64,000 bases of DNA, from positions 1,364,001 through 1,428,000 of the forward strand of contig OZ241856.1 of NCBI GenBank assembly GCA_965202845.1, written 5' to 3'. The stretch comes from CBDATA01 sp965202845 (GTDB taxonomy: Bacteria; Acidobacteriota; Vicinamibacteria; Marinacidobacterales; Marinacidobacteraceae). Made by a program: the position numbers and the translations under genes. The notes under the pieces were generated by a model. It searched no databases and had not been told where the DNA came from. It saw only the letters and a program-made list of their open reading frames with translations. How positions within the stretch are numbered: position 1 is the first letter of the stretch; each line of letters opens with the position of its first letter. This document shows, piece after piece, positions 26,357 to 35,139 of this stretch.

Positions 26357-26727
26357 CGTTCCCTCCCGTCCGAACGGGCCTCCCGCGTTCCGGTGTCTCC
26401 CTTCCGGATCACGAAGTCCCGGCGATCCCGGTAGAGGGGGGCGCGGTTCAGTACGTACTCGTCGGCATCCAGATCGATGTCCGGGCAAGCGGTCATCGTC
26501 CAGTACTTGTAGCCGCCCAGGAAGAGGTGCTGACGCCGCTGATGGAAGAACCGACATTCCACCCCCTCGCCGCGCCCGATGCGTTCGCAGAACGCGGCCA
26601 GCAGGGCGTGCTGGCCGTCCTCGTGAATCAGTACGTACTCGTGCGGCCAGGACTCCCGGTAGGTGACCGCTTCGCGCCACGGGGCGCGGGCGATCAACTC
26701 CATGATGTGCGCTGGATCGCCCGTCAT
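26353..26727 (-). CDS. Conserved-looking small protein coupled to nuclease
   Basis: A 124-residue protein of unrecognised family, rich in aromatic and charged residues (WPHEYVLIHEDGQHALLAAF, HLFLGGYKYWTMT, YVLNRAPLYRDRRDFVIRKG). No signal peptide or membrane helix. The ATG at 26727 lies 4 bp after the lipA stop, and ATG 26703 (MELIARAPWRE) is an alternative. The 4-bp overlap with the nuclease start implies the two products are made together and may form a complex. Confidence 0.6.
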   Translation of the reverse strand: MTGDPAHIMELIARAPWREAVTYRESWPHEYVLIHEDGQHALLAAFCERIGRGEGVECRFFHQRRQHLFLGGYKYWTMTACPDIDLDADEYVLNRAPLYRDRRDFVIRKGDTGTREARSDGRER

Positions 26728-26731
26728 GGCT

Positions 26732-27628
26732 TCATGCGGGAATCTGGTTCGCGGCGTGGTACGAGCTGCGAACCAGCGGGCCGGCCTCCACGTGCCGCAG
26801 CCCCATCGCCCGCCCGCGACGCGCCAGCGCGTCGAACTCGGGAGGCGGGACGAACCGCTCCACCGGCAGGTGGTTGCGGGTGGGCTGGAGATACTGCCCG
26901 GCGGTCAGGATGTCCACCCGGATGTCCACCAGGTCGCGAATCACCTCGTCCAGTTCGCCCGCGGTCTCCCCGAGTCCGAGCATGACTCCGGTCTTGGTGA
27001 GGACGCCGGGCGAGCGCTCCTTGGCGCGCGCCAGCAAGTCGAGCGAACGGCGGTAGCGCGCGCCGGGGCGGACGCTCCGATAGAGCCGCGGGACGGTCTC
27101 GATGTTGTGGTTCAGGATTTCCGGCGCTTCGTCCAGCACCCGGTCCAGGGCGTCGCCGTTGCCCTGGAAGTCGGGGATCAGCACCTCGATGCGGGTGTCC
27201 GGGCACCGCTCCCGCACCGCCCGGATGGTGGACGCGAAGATCCCGGCGCCGCCGTCGGGAAGATCGTCGCGGTTCACCGAAGTGATCACCGCATGGCGGA
27301 GGCCCATGACCTCCACCGCCCGGGCGACCCGCTCCGGCTCCTCCCGATCCAGCCCGTCCGGGAGGCCGGTGGCCACCGCGCAGAAACCGCACGCCCGGGT
27401 GCAGACGGCGCCCAGGATCATGAAGGTGGCGGTCCCCTGCCCCCAGCACTCCGCCAGGTTGGGACAGCGGGCCTCCTCGCAGACGGTGTGCAGCTCCTGC
27501 TCCCGGAGCAGCCGCCGCAACCGCGACCAGGTTCCCCCGGAGGGGAGCCGCACCCGCAACCAGGACGGACGGCGACCGGTCAAGGACGATTCCCCGGCCG
27601 GCAGGACCGGAAGCGGAACCGCGCTCAA
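26732..27628 (-). CDS. lipA: Lipoyl synthase
   Basis: LipA is the radical SAM enzyme that inserts two sulfur atoms into octanoylated E2 domains. The auxiliary cluster cysteines (Cys50, Cys55, Cys61 in HTVCEEARCPNLAECW) and the radical SAM cluster cysteines (Cys76, Cys80, Cys83 in CTRACGFC) are all present; the C-terminal R(S)SYHA region is seen as LVRSSYHA. A TTG start is preferred: it overlaps the E2 stop (TTGA) and includes the RRPSWLRVRLP motif normal for the N-terminus. This gives 298 residues. Confidence 0.93.
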   Translation of the reverse strand: MSAVPLPVLPAGESSLTGRRPSWLRVRLPSGGTWSRLRRLLREQELHTVCEEARCPNLAECWGQGTATFMILGAVCTRACGFCAVATGLPDGLDREEPERVARAVEVMGLRHAVITSVNRDDLPDGGAGIFASTIRAVRERCPDTRIEVLIPDFQGNGDALDRVLDEAPEILNHNIETVPRLYRSVRPGARYRRSLDLLARAKERSPGVLTKTGVMLGLGETAGELDEVIRDLVDIRVDILTAGQYLQPTRNHLPVERFVPPPEFDALARRGRAMGLRHVEAGPLVRSSYHAANQIPA

Positions 27629-29865
27629 GAATCCCCGGCCGCCGGCCAATTCTCGAGGCGCTCCTTCACCCGGCCCATGAACCGGTCGGCGACCGCCCCG
27701 TCGATCAGGCGGTGATCGAAGGAAAGCGCCAGGAAGACCATCGAACGCACCGCGATGGCGTCGGAATCCAGCACCACCGCCCGCTTGTGGACTCCGCCGA
27801 TGCCGAGAATCGCCGACTGCGGCTGGGCGATGATCGGCGTCCCGAAGAGGGCGCCGTAGGGACCGGGGTTGGTGATGGTGAAGGTGCCGCCCTCCAGGTC
27901 GGAAAGTTCCAGCTCCCCCTTCCGGGCGCGCCCCGAAAGCTCGGCGATGCCGCGCGCGATCCCGACAAAGTTGCGCTCGTCGGCGCGGCGCAGCACCGGA
28001 ACCACCAGGCCGTCCGGCAGCGCGACCGCGATGCCCAGATGCACCGCCGAGTGGTGCACGATCCGGTCGTCCTGGAGCGAGGCGTTCAGAATCGGGAACT
28101 CGGCGAGCGCCTCCAGGGCCGCGGTGGCGAAGTACGGCATCAGGGTGAGCCGGATGCCGTAGCGGCGCTCCATCTCCTCGCGCTGCGCGGCGCGCGCCAG
28201 CACCACCCGCGACATGTCCGCCTCGAACACCGTGGTCACGTGGGCGGCGGTGCGCCGGGAACGCACCATGTGTTCGGCGATGGCGCGGCGCATCGGGGTG
28301 AGCGGTTCGCCGCGGGCGCCATCGACCTCCGGTTCGTCCACCGGCAGGGGATCCGGCTCGGGCGCCGGGGCCGGCTCGTCGCCCGACTTCCCAATGCTCT
28401 TCCCGGTTCGCTTGAGGAAGTCCTGGATGTCCTGCTTCGTCACCCGTCCCCCCTCGCCGGTCGCCGGGACGTCGGCCAGGTCCAGGCCGTGCTCGCGCGC
28501 CATCCGCCGGACCAGCGGCGAGCTCCGGGGGCGGCTGCGCTCCTGCGTCGGCGCGGGCGGCGCGGTTTCGACCGCCTCCCCGGAAGATGCCGCAACGGCC
28601 TCGCCCTCGGCGGCGATCCGCCCGACCACCGTGTTCACCTCCACGGTCTCCCCTTCGGGAACGAGGATCTCCGCCAGCCGGCCGGAAAGCGCCGCCGGGA
28701 CCTCGGTATCCACCTTGTCGGTGGCGATGTCGAAAAGGGGATCGTCGCGGGCGACCGCATCGCCGACCGCGACCCGCCACTTGGTGATGGTTCCCTCGGT
28801 GATGCTCTCGCCCATCTGCGGCATGATGACGTCGGTGGGCACGGGGCGGGAATGGTAGCCGGTGCGCCCCCGGTTTCGCTCACGCGCCAGCTCGCGCGCC
28901 GCCTCCACCACCGAAGCGAGCGACGGCAGGTGCTCCGCCTCCAGCTCGGGAGCGTAGGGGGTCGGCGCGTCCCGGGCCGCGACCCGCCGCGCCATCAGGG
29001 AGTCCCCGGCGCGCTCCACCGCCTGCGCCACGATTTCGCCCCCGAATCCCCCGGTCCGGTTCGCCTCGTGGACCACCAGCAACCGGCCGGTGCGCTCCGC
29101 CGAAGCGAGGATCGCCTCCAGGTCAAGAGGGACGAGACTGCGAAGATCCAGCACATCCGCCTCGATGCCCTCGCCGGCGAGGGCGGCGGCCGCCTGTTCG
29201 ACGAGCGGCGTCGCGCCGCCATACGCCACCAGCGAGACATCGCCGCCGCTCCGTGCCCGCCGCGCCTTCCCCAGCGGGACGCAGGCGGACGCCGCCGCCT
29301 CCCAGCCCGCATCGGACAGGCGCAAGCTGCGGTAGAGGCGCTTGTGCTCCAGGTAGAGCGTCGGATCGTCGTCGCGGATCGCGGCGCGCAGCAGGCCGGC
29401 GGCGTCCGCCACCGTCGCCGGCGCCACCACCTTGATCCCGGGCGCATGCGCGAACCAGGCTTCGGGGTTCGCCGAATGGAACGGCCCGGCGCCCACCCCG
29501 CCCCCCGCCGGACCGCGCAGCACCAGCGGAACCGGGACGCCGGCGCGATAGCGGCTCTTGGCGGCGAAGTTCACGATCATGTTGAAGGCGCTGGCGATGA
29601 AGTCCATGAACTGGAACTCCACCACCGGGCGGAACCCCTCGAAGGCCAGCCCCACCGCCATGCCGGTGAACCCTTCCTCGCTGATCGGGGTGTCCATCAC
29701 CCGGGACGGACCGAAATCGTCCAGCAACCCCTCGGTGAGCCGGAAGGCGCCGCCGTAGGCGCCGATGTCCTCGCCCAGCAGCAGCACCCGCTCATCCCGC
29801 TCCATCTCCGATCGGAGCGTCCGCCGGATCGCCTCCAGGTAGGTCACGCCCCCGGATTCAGGCAA
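27625..29865 (-). CDS. Single frame joining 2-oxoacid dehydrogenase E1-beta and E2
   Basis: Residues 1-340 are a complete E1-beta (VLLLGEDIGAYGGAFRLTEGL, PISEEGFTGMAVGLA, FMDFIASAFNMIVNFAAKSR, then the usual C-terminus PTPYAPELEAEHLPS). From residue 342 a full E2 follows: lipoyl domain with Lys384 in DIATDKVDTE, a peripheral-subunit-binding domain (SPLVRRMAREHGLDLADVPATG) and an acyltransferase domain ending SFDHRLIDGA. No stop separates them. A GTG at 28842 (VPTDVIMPQMGES), 9 nt after TACCAT, could give separate E2. The first start is TTG at 29865, or GTG at 29847. E1-alpha is not in the window, so substrate (pyruvate, 2-oxoglutarate or branched-chain) is open. Confidence 0.85.
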   Translation of the reverse strand: MPESGGVTYLEAIRRTLRSEMERDERVLLLGEDIGAYGGAFRLTEGLLDDFGPSRVMDTPISEEGFTGMAVGLAFEGFRPVVEFQFMDFIASAFNMIVNFAAKSRYRAGVPVPLVLRGPAGGGVGAGPFHSANPEAWFAHAPGIKVVAPATVADAAGLLRAAIRDDDPTLYLEHKRLYRSLRLSDAGWEAAASACVPLGKARRARSGGDVSLVAYGGATPLVEQAAAALAGEGIEADVLDLRSLVPLDLEAILASAERTGRLLVVHEANRTGGFGGEIVAQAVERAGDSLMARRVAARDAPTPYAPELEAEHLPSLASVVEAARELARERNRGRTGYHSRPVPTDVIMPQMGESITEGTITKWRVAVGDAVARDDPLFDIATDKVDTEVPAALSGRLAEILVPEGETVEVNTVVGRIAAEGEAVAASSGEAVETAPPAPTQERSRPRSSPLVRRMAREHGLDLADVPATGEGGRVTKQDIQDFLKRTGKSIGKSGDEPAPAPEPDPLPVDEPEVDGARGEPLTPMRRAIAEHMVRSRRTAAHVTTVFEADMSRVVLARAAQREEMERRYGIRLTLMPYFATAALEALAEFPILNASLQDDRIVHHSAVHLGIAVALPDGLVVPVLRRADERNFVGIARGIAELSGRARKGELELSDLEGGTFTITNPGPYGALFGTPIIAQPQSAILGIGGVHKRAVVLDSDAIAVRSMVFLALSFDHRLIDGAVADRFMGRVKERLENWPAAGDS
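28852..28857 (-). promoter_or_regulatory. Candidate internal -10 box (TACCAT) before E2 portion
   Basis: TACCAT on the minus strand is followed by 9 nt and a GTG that would begin E2 as VPTDVIMPQMG. The same hexamer followed by TCC precedes lpdA. It would allow E2 to be expressed alone from within the joined frame. Confidence 0.35.
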
Positions 29866-30544
29866 CGCGCCGAACCCTCCCTTCCGGCGCGGCGCGCAGC
29901 CGGCGCCCGAAAACCCCGGCGAGCGAGTCGGCGAGAAGGTCGGCGAACCGGTCCAGGGAGACGCCGCGCCCGAGTTCCGCCTCCAGCGAGGTGACCCGGC
30001 AGCCGCGAATGCCGCAGGGCACGATCCGGTCGAACCAGCGGAGATCGCCCCCCACGTTCACCGCGACGCCGTGGCTGGTGACCCAGCGCGCCACCCGCAC
30101 CCCGATCGCCGCCAGCTTGCGGGATTCGGCTTCCGCGTCGCCGCACCAGACCCCGGTGAGCCCGGGCCGGCGCCCGGCAACGACCCCGCATCCGGACGCC
30201 GCCTCGATCACCGCGTCCTCAAGGGACCGCAGATAGGCGCGGACGTCCTTCTTCCAGCCGCGAAGGTCCAGGATCGGCCAAGCCACCAGCTGGCCGGGAC
30301 CGTGGAAGGTCACATCGCCGCCCCGGTCGGTCTCGATGACTTCGGCGCCCAACCGCTCCGGGGACGCCAGAAGGTGGCGGGGATCCGCCGTCGTGCCCAG
30401 GGTGTACACCGGCGGGTGTTCGGTGAGCAGCAGGACGTCGGGAATCTCGTCCCGCTGCCGCCGGGCGACCAGCTCGCGCTGCATCTCGACCGCGTCCCGG
30501 TAGGCGAGCGGCCGACGGTCCAGCCGCCAGAGCGCCGGCAGCAT
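29858..30544 (-). CDS. lipB: Octanoyl-[ACP]:protein N-octanoyltransferase
   Basis: LipB transfers octanoate from acyl carrier protein to the lipoyl-domain lysine, the substrate for LipA. The 228-residue protein has HPPVYTLG, RGGDVTFHGPGQLVAWPI, GVWCG, catalytic Lys143 in SRKLAAIG and the acyl-accepting Cys177 in VPCGIRG. It lies between lpdA (11-bp gap) and the E1-beta/E2 frame, overlapping the latter's TTG start. Clustering of lipB, E2, lpdA and lipA indicates one lipoylation and 2-oxoacid dehydrogenase unit. Confidence 0.93.
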   Translation of the reverse strand: MLPALWRLDRRPLAYRDAVEMQRELVARRQRDEIPDVLLLTEHPPVYTLGTTADPRHLLASPERLGAEVIETDRGGDVTFHGPGQLVAWPILDLRGWKKDVRAYLRSLEDAVIEAASGCGVVAGRRPGLTGVWCGDAEAESRKLAAIGVRVARWVTSHGVAVNVGGDLRWFDRIVPCGIRGCRVTSLEAELGRGVSLDRFADLLADSLAGVFGRRLRAAPEGRVRRVA

Positions 30545-30555
30545 CGCGGGGATTC

Positions 30556-31968
30556 TCAGGCGTGGAGCGGCTCGCCCAGCGCGTCGAGCGCCGCTTCGGC
30601 GAGCGCCTCGGAAAGGGTCGGATGGGGGTGGACGCTTCGCGCCAGCGACTCCAGCGTGGCCTCGTGGGTGAGCGCGACGACCGCCTCGGCGATGAGGTCG
30701 GTGGCGTGCGGACCGACGATGTGCACTCCCAGGATCTCCCCGTAGCGCGCCTCCGCCACGATCTTCACGAAGCCGGTCAGGTCTCCCAGGATGTTGGCCT
30801 TGCTGTTCGCCGCGAACGGGAATCTCCCCACCTTGATCTCCTGCCCGGTCTCCCGGGCGGCCGCCTCGGTCAGACCGACCGAACCGACTTCGGGGAAGCA
30901 GTAGGTGGCGGCGGGAACCCGCTCCCGGGGGAGCGGCTCGCCGGGGTCGCCGGCCAGACAGCGCACCGCCGCCTCCGCCTCGGCGGAGGCCATGTGGGCG
31001 AGCTGGGCGGTCGCCACCACGTCGCCGATGGCGAAGACGCCGGGGGCGGACGTCCGCCCGAAGCCGTCCACCGGGAGGAAACCGCCCTTCCCCGGCGCGA
31101 TCCCGACGGTTTCGAGTCCGATGTCCGAAGTCCGGGGCGCCCGGCCCACCGCCACCAGCAGCCGGTCGTAGCGCGCCGTCCCGGTATCGCCCCCCGCGCG
31201 ATAGCGCACCTCGACTCCGGTTTCGGTCGCCTCGGCGGCTTCCACCGTCGCGCCGACGTGGACTCCGATCCCCTGCTTGCGGAGGGACTTCCCGACGACT
31301 TCGGAGACCTCCTCGTCCTCCAGCGGGAGCGCCCGGGGCATCACCTCAAACAGGTCCACCTCGCTGCCGTAGCTGCGGAACATGGAGGCGAACTCGGTTC
31401 CCACCGCCCCGGCGCCGATGATTCCGAGCCGCTTCGGACATTCGGGCAGCCGGAACATTCCGACGTTGGTCAGGATGCGCTCCTCGTCGACGGGAAGGAA
31501 CGGGAGGGTGCGCGCCGACGATCCGGTCGCGATGAGGACGTGCCGCGCCTCGAGCGTTCGCTCCCCGTCCGGTCCGGCGACCGCCACCCGCCCCGGACCG
31601 GCAAGCCGTCCGTACCCCTTGAAGGCGACCACGCCGCTTCGCTTCAGAAGCATCCCGACGCCGCCCGCCAGCTTGCGGATGATGCGGTCGGCGCGCCGGT
31701 TGAGCGCCTTCCAGTCGAGGGTCGGCTCGCCGACCTGGACGCCGTGCGCCTTCGCGGCGCGGATGTCGTTGAGCAGGGCGGCGGTCTGCAGGTACGCCTT
31801 GCTGGGGATGCATCCGACGTGCAGGCAGGTTCCGCCGAAACGCTCGTCCTTTTCGACGATCGCGGCGCAAAGCCCCCGGGAGGCCGCCTTGATCGCCGCC
31901 ACGTATCCGCCGGGGCCGCTCCCGATCACGACGACGTCGAATGCGGAGGTTTCCGGCGATCTGGACAT
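30556..31968 (-). CDS. lpdA: Dihydrolipoyl dehydrogenase (E3)
   Basis: E3 reoxidises dihydrolipoamide on E2 using FAD and NAD. The 470-residue protein has the FAD motif GSGPGGYVAAI, the redox disulfide Cys48/Cys53 in GGTCLHVGCIPSK (His instead of the usual Asn), the NAD motif GAGAVGTEFA, FAIGDVV, and the partner-subunit histidine motif HPHPTLSEA. The ATG at 31968 is preceded by 13 nt and TACCAT on the minus strand. It heads the lipoylation operon and is divergent from the hotdog gene. Confidence 0.94.
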   Translation of the reverse strand: MSRSPETSAFDVVVIGSGPGGYVAAIKAASRGLCAAIVEKDERFGGTCLHVGCIPSKAYLQTAALLNDIRAAKAHGVQVGEPTLDWKALNRRADRIIRKLAGGVGMLLKRSGVVAFKGYGRLAGPGRVAVAGPDGERTLEARHVLIATGSSARTLPFLPVDEERILTNVGMFRLPECPKRLGIIGAGAVGTEFASMFRSYGSEVDLFEVMPRALPLEDEEVSEVVGKSLRKQGIGVHVGATVEAAEATETGVEVRYRAGGDTGTARYDRLLVAVGRAPRTSDIGLETVGIAPGKGGFLPVDGFGRTSAPGVFAIGDVVATAQLAHMASAEAEAAVRCLAGDPGEPLPRERVPAATYCFPEVGSVGLTEAAARETGQEIKVGRFPFAANSKANILGDLTGFVKIVAEARYGEILGVHIVGPHATDLIAEAVVALTHEATLESLARSVHPHPTLSEALAEAALDALGEPLHA

Positions 31969-31981
31969 GGGGGGACGCGGA

Positions 31982-31987
31982 ATGGTA
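31982..31987 (-). promoter_or_regulatory. Candidate -10 box (TACCAT) for lpdA operon
   Basis: TACCATTCC on the minus strand, 13 nt before the lpdA ATG, with no Shine-Dalgarno sequence between. The same nine bases occur before the internal GTG of E2. Confidence 0.4.
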
Positions 31988-32015
31988 CGTCGCTCCGGAG
32001 CGTCTGCGAACGTGC

Positions 32016-32021
32016 TAGACT
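32016..32021 (+). promoter_or_regulatory. Candidate -10 box (TAGACT) for hotdog thioesterase
   Basis: TAGACT lies 16 nt upstream of the ATG at 32038 in the divergent gap with lpdA. The context GCTAGACT also occurs before the class V aminotransferase gene. Confidence 0.4.
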
Positions 32022-32037
32022 GGGGGATCACCCTTCC

Positions 32038-32622
32038 ATGACCGAGTCGGAGAAGCCCGAGGCGACCAGACCGGCACGTCGCGCCGCGCGCAACGAACCG
32101 TTCCTGGCGCACAAGCGGGGCGGTCAGCCGGCGTCCCCCAGCCCCGAACCCGAGCCGGGGCACGAGTTCGAGGGCGTCCCCCTGAAGGATCGGGGCAATC
32201 CACCAGCGACCAGGGCCACCGAGCGCGAGGGGCGGCGGGAGCGGCAGCAGCGGGAGCTGGACTCCTTCCCGGTCGCCCGCATGCTGGGGCTGCGCCTTGA
32301 CTACGCCGACAACGGCGTCTCGCGCATCCACCTGCCGGCGGGCCGCCAGGACACCACCCACGGCCCGATGGAGGGAAGCGTGGTGGGCACGATGGTGGTC
32401 GCCGCCGGGCACTTCGCAGCTTCGTCGGTGGCGCCGAACGCCGCGCTGCCGCTGGTCGAATACAAGCTGAACCTGCTTTCGGTGGTCCAGGGCGAACTGC
32501 TGGCGATCGCCGAAGTGGTCCGCAAGGGACGCACGCTCATCAGCTGCCGCATCGAGATCGTGGAGGACAACGACCGCACCATCGCGGTCGGCCTCGCCAC
32601 CTATCTCATCCAGATTCCCTGA
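32038..32622 (+). CDS. PaaI-type hotdog thioesterase
   Basis: A 194-residue protein. The first 70 residues are charged and low-complexity. The C-terminal 115 residues form a hotdog fold: LGLRLDYADNGVSRIHLPAG, the HGPMEGSVVGTMVVAAGHFAA helix with its HGxxxG turn, and EVVRKGRTLISCRIEIVED. PaaI-like enzymes hydrolyse aryl- or acyl-CoA thioesters in the cytoplasm. The specific substrate is not deducible, and the N-terminal extension is unusual. The 3' end overlaps convergent nadE by 17 bp. Confidence 0.78.
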   Translation: MTESEKPEATRPARRAARNEPFLAHKRGGQPASPSPEPEPGHEFEGVPLKDRGNPPATRATEREGRRERQQRELDSFPVARMLGLRLDYADNGVSRIHLPAGRQDTTHGPMEGSVVGTMVVAAGHFAASSVAPNAALPLVEYKLNLLSVVQGELLAIAEVVRKGRTLISCRIEIVEDNDRTIAVGLATYLIQIP

Positions 32623-33478
32623 GATCGGCGCGCCACCAGTCGTCGCCCGGAGTCACTGGCCCGCGGCGCTTGTGTTCGGTCTGGCGGTGGAGCGTTTCGA
32701 TCCGCCGCCCGACTTCATCCGAGACCATACTGCCTTCCAGATAGGCGTCGATATCCGCGTAGCTCACGCCGAGGGCTTCCTCGTCGGGCAGGCCGGGGCG
32801 GGAATCCTCGAGATCGGCGGTGGGCGCCTTTTCGACGAGCCACGGGGGAGCGCCCAGACGGGCGGCCAGCGACCGCACCCGGCGTTTGGTGAGTCCGAAG
32901 AGCGGGATCACATCGGCGGCCCCGTCCCCGAACTTGGTGAAAAAGCCCACCAGCGCCTCCGCCGCATGGTCGGTTCCGACCACCAGCCCGCCGCCCAGGC
33001 CGGCGAGGTGGTACTGCGCCGCCATCCGCATCCGCGCCTTGGTGTTGCCGCGCACGAAGTCGCGCTCGGCTTCGCTCGCCGCCGGCCCGTTTTCCAGCGC
33101 GGCGATCGCGTCGTCCAGCAGCCGCACCGCCGGTTCGATGTCCACCGTCACCACTGCGGTCGGGCGGATCCAGTCGAGCGCCAGCCGGGCCTCCTCCTCG
33201 TCCTGCTGGACGCCGCAGGGCAACCGGACCGCGACCGCGGCGTAGTCGCTCCCCAGGCGCTCCACCGCCAGCGTCGCCAGGCGGGCGGCGAGCGCGGAGT
33301 CCACCCCGCCGGACACCCCGACGAGCAGCCGCCGCTGGCCGCTGGCCGCCAGGTAGTCGGCGAGGAACCCGATCCGGCGCTCGATCTCGGCGTCCGGATG
33401 GAATACGAACTGCACCTCCAGACGGGCGAGAAGCTCGGGACTGGCTGTCCGCAGAGTCAGGATTCGTCGAGCAGACAT
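32606..33478 (-). CDS. nadE: NAD synthase, ammonia-dependent type
   Basis: NadE amidates nicotinic acid adenine dinucleotide to NAD. The 290-residue protein has the PP-loop LLVGVSGGVDSALAA, and the family segments ERDFVRGNTKARMRMAAQYH, GTDHAAEALVGFFTKFGDGAADVIPLFGL (read as two motifs) and KAPTADLEDSRPG. There is no N-terminal glutaminase domain, so free ammonia or another subunit supplies nitrogen. The ATG start lies within the end of the upstream metalloprotease gene (22-bp overlap). A GTG about 21 codons downstream is an alternative start. Confidence 0.9.
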   Translation of the reverse strand: MSARRILTLRTASPELLARLEVQFVFHPDAEIERRIGFLADYLAASGQRRLLVGVSGGVDSALAARLATLAVERLGSDYAAVAVRLPCGVQQDEEEARLALDWIRPTAVVTVDIEPAVRLLDDAIAALENGPAASEAERDFVRGNTKARMRMAAQYHLAGLGGGLVVGTDHAAEALVGFFTKFGDGAADVIPLFGLTKRRVRSLAARLGAPPWLVEKAPTADLEDSRPGLPDEEALGVSYADIDAYLEGSMVSDEVGRRIETLHRQTEHKRRGPVTPGDDWWRADLRESG

Positions 33479-35079
33479 CCCGTTTCGTATTCGCCGTCGG
33501 CGAACCAGAGGGGGTAGCACCAGGGCGCGAACGGAGCGGTGCGCCCGCCGCTGACCTGCACCCGGTAGCTCCGGTCCGGGTTGCGGGACACCCGCAGGCG
33601 AATCCCGCCCTCCAAGGTGCGGCTCTCGCCATCCTGGATCACCGAATAATCGTCGTTCCCCCAACCCACGTCCTTGGAGAACTCCGGGTTGGCCGCATTG
33701 TGGAGAGCCGGGCCGAAACGGGACTGGGCGCCGGTTCCGGCGGTCTGGTCGTACCGGCTCACCAGCACGCCCTGGTAGCGGAAGGGACGCAAATCGCCGG
33801 GCGCGGACGGGTCGTACACCCGGGGCTCGTCCTCGTTGTAGGCGGCGTTCCGCTGGTCCAGCACCTCCACCGTCGTGAAGGCGCGCGGCCTCCCGGAGGC
33901 GATCACCAGAAACTGATGGCCCCGTTTCCGCGGCGGCTGCAGGGTGTACGTTCCGGCGTCCTCCAGGTGCAGCGCGACTTCCGACGGAGGAATCCACCCG
34001 GCGGCGTACCGGTTCACCGCCATCGTGGACGGCAAATCCTGACGCCAGCCCAGCACCGGCGTCGTCGTGAGCTCGGACATGAAGTCCAGGTTGTTGCTGT
34101 AGGGGTTGGGAGGCTCCACCGGGCTCCCCGTAGTGCCGGGCAGCCAGCGGAGTTCGGTGAAGGAGTGGGGCCAGGCCATCCAGGTATGGCCGATTTCATG
34201 GACGATCACCCCCATGTTGGCCTCGCGCAGGCTCACCAGTCCGAAGCGGACCATGCCGTTGTCTCCCGATCCGCCCGTGTCGGTGGCGACGTCGCTCAGC
34301 AGGAGGCGATTGAGACCGCGGGGTTCCAGCAGGTAGCAGGGCCAGCCCCCCGCCTGGTCGCCGCATTCGTTCACCCCGGCCAACCGCAGCTGCTGCGCTC
34401 TCGCATCATCGGGAGAGCCCTGCCCCTCCGCCGCAAAGTCGAATCCGGCCTGGAACCGCATCCGGAGCTTGCCTTCGGAAATCTTCTGGAACCAGGACGT
34501 CACATGGGTGTTCAGGATGCGCACCGCCTCCTGCATGCCCATGGTTTCGCGCCTCCCGTCGTCCTCGAACCAGCCGGGGGCGCCCTGGGGGATCCGGGCG
34601 ATGTCGACGGCGATCTCCAGATCCCCGACGGAGAAGTAGGAGGGATCCGCCGGCGGGTCCAGATGGGTCTGCTCCGGATACTTCCGGGTGGGGGTGCACC
34701 CCTGGAAGACCATGGCGAAGTAGCGCAGGTAGCTGCCGTTGCCGAAGTATCGAATCAGCGACAGCGAATCGTCCCCGCCCGGGTCGGTGATCCCCGCCTC
34801 CATCCAGGGCGACGTGGACTTGGCCGGAGGCTCGCACGAGTAGGGCTCGGACTCCCGCCACCAGGGCTGCGGCGTCAGCGCGTTGAACCGGGTGGCGAAG
34901 GAGGTGTCCTCCGGCGGCGCCGGCGCCGGATCGGGAGTCGGCGCGGGCGCGGGAGTCGGGGTTGGCGCGGGAGTCGGCGCCGGGGCGGGCGCAGGGGTCG
35001 GCGCAGGGGGCGCGCTGTCGCCGCCGCCGCACCCGGCGAGCAGTCCAAGCCAGAGGATTTTGCAGAACGATCGCTTCAT
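33457..35079 (-). CDS. Proline-rich lipoprotein zinc metalloprotease
   Basis: A 540-residue protein starting MKRSFCKILW, with a lipobox LLAGC (Cys about 17) and then a linker of about 40 residues built of Pro/Ala/Thr repeats that would hold the domain away from the membrane. The catalytic motif HEIGHTW begins at His294, with Glu295 as general base and His298. His305 is a possible third ligand, and FMSELTT is a possible Met-turn. The layout resembles M6/immune-inhibitor-like secreted proteases, but the family call is tentative. Several Cys pairs fit an extracytoplasmic location. Confidence 0.68.
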   Translation of the reverse strand: MKRSFCKILWLGLLAGCGGGDSAPPAPTPAPAPAPTPAPTPTPAPAPTPDPAPAPPEDTSFATRFNALTPQPWWRESEPYSCEPPAKSTSPWMEAGITDPGGDDSLSLIRYFGNGSYLRYFAMVFQGCTPTRKYPEQTHLDPPADPSYFSVGDLEIAVDIARIPQGAPGWFEDDGRRETMGMQEAVRILNTHVTSWFQKISEGKLRMRFQAGFDFAAEGQGSPDDARAQQLRLAGVNECGDQAGGWPCYLLEPRGLNRLLLSDVATDTGGSGDNGMVRFGLVSLREANMGVIVHEIGHTWMAWPHSFTELRWLPGTTGSPVEPPNPYSNNLDFMSELTTTPVLGWRQDLPSTMAVNRYAAGWIPPSEVALHLEDAGTYTLQPPRKRGHQFLVIASGRPRAFTTVEVLDQRNAAYNEDEPRVYDPSAPGDLRPFRYQGVLVSRYDQTAGTGAQSRFGPALHNAANPEFSKDVGWGNDDYSVIQDGESRTLEGGIRLRVSRNPDRSYRVQVSGGRTAPFAPWCYPLWFADGEYETGCLLDES

Positions 35080-35139
35080 TGCGCGCCAAAGTCTCGCACG
35101 CCCTCCCATTCGGGACAACCTGCGCCTTCCCGAGCGGGT

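Noticed and set aside
34900..35020. Short repetitive tract resembling a CRISPR or minisatellite
   Set aside because: It encodes the Pro/Ala/Thr linker of the metalloprotease; repeats are irregular and in frame, with no spacers.
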